Assembly: GCA_900549685.1 (NCBI GenBank)
Contig: UROX01000162.1
Span: 1-5,346 of the forward strand
Reading direction: 5' to 3'
Origin: an uncultured Alistipes sp.
Lineage (GTDB): Bacteria; Bacteroidota; Bacteroidia; Bacteroidales; Rikenellaceae
DNA: 5,346 nt
The notes beneath the pieces were generated by a model that was not told the DNA's origin, did no database searches, and saw only the letters and a list, made by a program, of their open reading frames with translations. Position numbers and translations under genes: made by a program. This document shows positions 5,272-5,346 of the stretch, in pieces (position 1 is the stretch's first letter; every line of letters begins with the position of its first letter).

Positions 5272-5346
5272 TTATAATTTATAAAATTCATCCCAACCTT
5301 TACGCGGCGGAAGTCCCGCCAACATTGCATTAGCAAATTCATTATT
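5272..5346 (-). CDS. C-terminal tail of an upstream gene (partial, 24 aa)
   Basis: The frame enters from the window edge and ends in TAA at 5274-5272, giving a tail that ends GLPPRKGWDEFYKL. The ending looks protein-like (charged and aromatic, with a compact KGWDEFYKL terminus) but I cannot name the family. The codons (AAT, GAA, TTT, GCT, CGT, AAA, GGT, GAT, TTA) are much more A/T-ending than those of the operon downstream, which are mostly C/G-ending. This may mark a highly expressed gene or one of different origin. It is 65 nt from the DUF1080 start on the same strand, so it could be the first gene of the same transcript. Confidence 0.65.
   Translation of the reverse strand, partial: NNEFANAMLAGLPPRKGWDEFYKL

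Overview
The window looks like a GC-rich Bacteroidota chromosome, most likely a Bacteroidales gut commensal of the Alistipes/Rikenellaceae type. That placement is an inference. It rests on the pairing of a tandem DUF1080 (3-keto-disaccharide hydrolase family) protein with a Tat-exported Gfo/Idh/MocA oxidoreductase, on an MNT-HEPN-like protein of a style I associate with this phylum, on A/T-rich translation starts mostly without strong Shine-Dalgarno sequences, and on the GC-rich codons.

Left part, + strand (1-1132): the window opens with what may be the last 43 codons of an unidentified gene (2-133). A nucleotidyltransferase-like/HEPN gene follows (179-1132), interrupted by an in-frame TGA at 473-475. 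The two halves stay in one frame and read as one protein if that stop is ignored, so it is either a recent nonsense pseudogene or now makes a 98-residue N-terminal fragment and a separate HEPN protein.

Middle (1131-1195): two perfect hairpins sit between the convergent genes. One is a strong stem whose U-run faces the minus-strand operon, and they probably terminate transcription from both sides.

Right part, - strand (5346 down to 1216): a gene tail with AT-rich codons (5346-5272), then a probable operon in the order tandem DUF1080 protein (5206-3860), Tat-signal Gfo/Idh/MocA oxidoreductase (3643-2369), 85-residue two-helix membrane protein (2347-2090), and ApbE-like FAD:protein FMN transferase (2088-1216). 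The last three are tightly packed (21 nt and 1 nt gaps). A 216-nt spacer separates the first two.

Working model: the two exported proteins act on glycosides outside the cytoplasm. The oxidoreductase would oxidise the sugar C3 hydroxyl and the DUF1080 protein would cleave the 3-keto-glycoside, as established for homologous gut Bacteroides systems. The membrane protein and the flavin transferase suggest, but do not show, a link to a flavin-dependent electron route that could recycle the bound nicotinamide cofactor. No flavinylation target motif is visible in the window. No tRNA, rRNA, CRISPR array, insertion sequence or attachment site was seen.
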